From Halobacteriales archaeon (GTDB lineage: Archaea > Thermoplasmatota > SW-10-69-26 > JACQPN01 > JAIVGT01), in assembly GCA_020201485.1 (NCBI GenBank), contig JAIVGT010000221.1, forward strand, positions 1-7,644: a DNA stretch of 7,644 bases. The letters are read 5' to 3'. Below the pieces are notes generated by a model. That model saw nothing but the letters and a program-made list of their open reading frames with translations, ran no database searches and was not told the origin of the DNA. The first letter of the stretch is position 1, and each line of letters opens with the position of its first letter. Positions 5,848-7,644 of the stretch are shown in pieces. A program made the translations under genes and the position numbers.

Positions 5848-6681
5848 GTGCCCTGGCGCTGCGGCGAGCACGTGCTGCCCTTCGAGCGGCGCACGCTCGT
5901 CATGGGCGTGGTCAACGTCACCCCGGACAGCTTCAGCGACGGCGGCCGCTTCCTCGACCCGGAACGCGCCATCGCGCACGGCCGGCAGCTCCTCGCGGAC
6001 GGCGCGGACATCCTCGACGTCGGCGGCGAGAGCACGCGGCCCGGTGCGCAGCCCGTGAGCGCGGACGAAGAGGTGCGCCGCGTGCTGCCCGTGCTTCTCG
6101 GCCTGGCCGAGCTGGGCGTGCCGCTCAGCATCGACACGCGCCAGCCGGAGGTGGCGCGCGCCGCGCTCGACGCCGGCGCGAGCATCGTCAACGACGTCGA
6201 GGCGCTGGCGCGGCCGGGCATGGCGGAGCTGTGCGCGGAGCGGCGGTGCGGCGTCGTGCTCATGCACATGCAGGGCCAGCCGCAGGACATGCAGCGCGCG
6301 CCGCGGTACGTCGATGTCGTGCGCGAGGTGCGGGAGTTCCTGCTGGAGCGCGCCCAGCTGGCGGCGAAGCACGGCATCGCGCGCGAGGCCATCTGCCTCG
6401 ACCCGGGCATCGGCTTCGGCAAGACGCTGGAGCACAACCTCGCCCTGCTGCGCGGCCTGCAGGAGCTGAAGATGGGCTTCCCCCTCCTCGTCGGCGCGAG
6501 CCGCAAGGGCTTCCTCGGCAAGCTCACCGGCGTCGAGGAGCCGGAGCAGCGGCTGAGCGCCGGCCTGGCCGCGGCCGCGCTCGCCATCGCGCACGGCGCG
6601 GACATCGTGCGCGCGCACGACGTGCGCGCGACGCGGGACGCGGCGCGCGTCGCGGACGCCATCGTCGGGAAGGTGGGCTGA
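5848..6681 (+). CDS. folP: Dihydropteroate synthase
   Basis: FolP condenses 6-hydroxymethyl-dihydropterin pyrophosphate with p-aminobenzoate to give dihydropteroate; it is the sulfonamide target in bacteria. The product has 277 residues and a TIM-barrel pattern with every key motif: VMGVVNVTPDSFSDGG (18-33), DVGGESTRPGA (57-67), SIDTR with Asp96, IVND with Asn115, LMHMQGQPQDMQ (138-149), LDPGIGFGK with Asp185 and Lys192, SRKGF with Lys220, and RAHDV (255-259). Several of these fall at the E. coli residue numbers. The start is the GTG at 5848. The ATGA overlapping the folC stop (5805) is in a different frame and gives no FolP sequence. The next gene overlaps by one base. In archaea that use tetrahydromethanopterin a related enzyme uses a different acceptor, but the folC and folB neighbours argue for true folate synthesis here. 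Confidence 0.96.
   Translation: MPWRCGEHVLPFERRTLVMGVVNVTPDSFSDGGRFLDPERAIAHGRQLLADGADILDVGGESTRPGAQPVSADEEVRRVLPVLLGLAELGVPLSIDTRQPEVARAALDAGASIVNDVEALARPGMAELCAERRCGVVLMHMQGQPQDMQRAPRYVDVVREVREFLLERAQLAAKHGIAREAICLDPGIGFGKTLEHNLALLRGLQELKMGFPLLVGASRKGFLGKLTGVEEPEQRLSAGLAAAALAIAHGADIVRAHDVRATRDAARVADAIVGKVG
6668..6675 (+). promoter_or_regulatory. Shine-Dalgarno site of folB
   Basis: GGAAGGTG lies five bases before the ATG at 6681 and matches seven of eight positions of GGAGGTG-type pairing if one base is looped out. It lies inside the end of folP. With the TGATG overlap, it marks folB as an operon-internal gene started by ribosome binding rather than by a leaderless mRNA. Confidence 0.5.
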
Positions 6682-7028
6682 TGGACAAGATCCTGCTCAA
6701 GGGCATGCGCTTCCAGGCGCACGTCGGCGCGACGGAGAAGGAGCGCAGCGCGCCGCAGACGCTCGAGGTCGACGTGGAGCTCTGGCTCCCGCTGCGCGAG
6801 GCCGGCACGCGCGACGAGCTGAAGGCGACGCTCGACTACTCGCAGGCGTTCGAGGCGGCGCGCGGGGCCATCGACGCGCAGGCGTGGCACCTGCTGGAGG
6901 CCATCGCCGAGGAGGTGGCGCGCCGATGCCGCGAGCTGGGCGCGCAGGAGGTCGTGGTCCGCGTGCGGAAGCTGAACCCTCCCCTGCCCGGCACGATGGA
7001 GTACGCGGAAGTCGAGATGTGGCGCTGA
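6681..7028 (+). CDS. folB: Dihydroneopterin aldolase
   Basis: FolB cleaves 7,8-dihydroneopterin to 6-hydroxymethyl-dihydropterin and glycolaldehyde, two steps before FolP in the pathway (the FolK pyrophosphokinase step lies between). The 115-residue product has normal length. LKGMRFQAHVGATEKER (6-22) carries the glutamate expected in the active site (Glu21, matching Glu22 of S. aureus). TLDYSQAFE (50-58) has the conserved Tyr53, HLLEAIAEEVA (70-80) the conserved Glu73, and VRKLNPPLPG (95-104) the catalytic Lys97. The ATG overlaps the folP stop as TGATG, so the two are probably cotranslated. This is the bacterial type of aldolase. Many archaea use the unrelated MptD instead, so its presence in a probable archaeon suggests acquisition from bacteria. 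folE, folK and the p-aminobenzoate genes are not in the window. Confidence 0.95.
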   Translation: MDKILLKGMRFQAHVGATEKERSAPQTLEVDVELWLPLREAGTRDELKATLDYSQAFEAARGAIDAQAWHLLEAIAEEVARRCRELGAQEVVVRVRKLNPPLPGTMEYAEVEMWR

Positions 7029-7031
7029 GGC

Positions 7032-7644
7032 CTACGTTTCCAGGCTGTCCCGCGCCGCATCGCGCTTGAACATCGGCCAATCCGTCCCCCCGACCCCAGC
7101 CGTGTCCCACACGAACAGCAGGCCCTCGCGCGTGCCGACCGTGACCAGGTTGTGCCCGCTCGCGTCGAGCTTGCCCACGGCCGGGCTGGCCGTCATCCAG
7201 CCCCCGATGTACTTCGGCCAGCTGCTCAGCTCCGTCCCCGGAGGCTGGTCCAGCGCTTCCAGGCCCGCGTGGTCCCAGGCGTGGAGCAGGTAGCCCCCGC
7301 TGCCGGTGATGACCTCCTGCGTCGCGGCGTCGTTGTCTACGTCGCCGATGGCCGGCTGCACGAAGAACATCCAATCCTCGATGACCTTGGGGAAGCCGGG
7401 CTTGCTCACGTTGAGCACCGGGTCCCACGCCGCAAGCTCGTGCTGCCAGTCGAGGCGCGGCCCGCTCACCAGGAACCGCGGCAAGGCGCGCGCGCCGAGC
7501 AGGCCGAGGGCGTAGTCCTTGCCCCCGTCGCCGTCGAGGTCGCCCCACGCGCCGTTCGCCACCGCGGGGAAGCCGAGCGGCTCCTGGCTGTCGCCGGTGG
7601 GCGGCGCGAGCAACGTGCGCCACAGCGTGCCGTCGCCGTTGTAG
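7032..7644 (-). CDS. C-terminal part of an FG-GAP/VCBS-repeat beta-propeller protein (5' end outside window)
   Basis: The frame is open to the right edge, and 203 C-terminal residues are visible, starting in YNGDGTLWR. Repeated blade-like units can be seen. A calcium-loop-like GDLDGDGGKDYALG comes at about 34-47 of the visible part. The second unit is PAIGDVDNDAATQEVITG (about 97-114) followed by YLLHAWD. The third is SPAVGKLDASGHNLVTVG (about 153-170) followed by LLFVWD. The end, DWPMFKRDAARDS, resembles the WPMF-x-x-D motif common in such propellers. Proteins of this type are mostly secreted or on the cell surface and bind ligands or partners; no enzyme motif is visible. No C-terminal anchor helix follows, so any membrane link would be at the unseen N-terminus. 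The TAG stop leaves only 3 bp to the convergent folB stop. Confidence 0.85.
   Translation of the reverse strand, partial: YNGDGTLWRTLLAPPTGDSQEPLGFPAVANGAWGDLDGDGGKDYALGLLGARALPRFLVSGPRLDWQHELAAWDPVLNVSKPGFPKVIEDWMFFVQPAIGDVDNDAATQEVITGSGGYLLHAWDHAGLEALDQPPGTELSSWPKYIGGWMTASPAVGKLDASGHNLVTVGTREGLLFVWDTAGVGGTDWPMFKRDAARDSLET

Noticed and set aside
4476..6680. A long frame running through folC and folP in phase with folB, which could suggest a giant FolB fusion
   Set aside because: The sequence before the FolB ATG is Arg/Ala-rich with no family motif, and it lies out of frame with the real folC and folP. FolB itself has normal length from its own ATG with a ribosome site.
1062..7031. Intrinsic bacterial-type terminators between genes
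   Set aside because: No GC stem followed by a T-tract is seen in any gap on either strand; several gene pairs overlap or nearly touch.
1..7644. CRISPR arrays, transposon ends, tRNA genes, defence or toxin-antitoxin genes
   Set aside because: Genes fill nearly the whole window and all but the surface protein belong to recognisable metabolic, transport, cupin or propeller families. I saw no direct repeat array, terminal inverted repeat or tRNA-like fold.

Overview
This is a gene-dense window, very rich in G+C (roughly 70% by eye), with ten protein-coding genes. Two of them run off the window edges. No gap between genes exceeds 84 bases, and I see no RNA gene, insertion sequence, CRISPR array or long repeat. 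The organism is most likely a high-GC archaeon, possibly a Thermoplasmatota-type lineage. The case rests on three things: short AT-richer boxes about 23-28 bases upstream of six start codons that have no Shine-Dalgarno site (archaeal TATA boxes with leaderless mRNAs), GGTG-type ribosome sites only in front of genes inside operons, and a secreted protein with a PGF-CTERM-like C-terminal anchor. The lineage is inference; a bacterium is not strictly excluded.

Left part (1-2507, + strand): the C-terminal two thirds of purH, then a small secreted and membrane-anchored protein of unknown function, then purN. PurH and PurN are the two steps of purine synthesis that use 10-formyl-tetrahydrofolate. 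The surface protein between them has its own promoter-like box.

Middle (2504-4443, - strand): a three-gene unit transcribed right to left, made of a VIT1/CCC1-type iron/manganese transporter, a NUDIX hydrolase overlapping it by 4 bases, and a pirin-family cupin. purN and pirin meet tail to tail and share one CTAG for both stop codons. An 84-bp divergent promoter region (4444-4527) separates the transporter from folC.

Right part (4528-7028, + strand): folC, folP and folB, three enzymes of bacterial-type folate synthesis. folC and folP lie in the same frame with a single stop codon and 13 sense codons between them. folB overlaps folP by one base. These genes make the cofactor that PurH and PurN consume, so the window pairs folate supply with folate use. 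The last gene (7032-7644, - strand, running off the edge) encodes the C-terminal end of an FG-GAP/VCBS-type beta-propeller protein.

Nothing here amounts to a clearly new system. The most informative signals are the repeated promoter grammar, the near-fusion of folC and folP, the folate genes in an archaeal-looking genome, and the unassigned surface protein.
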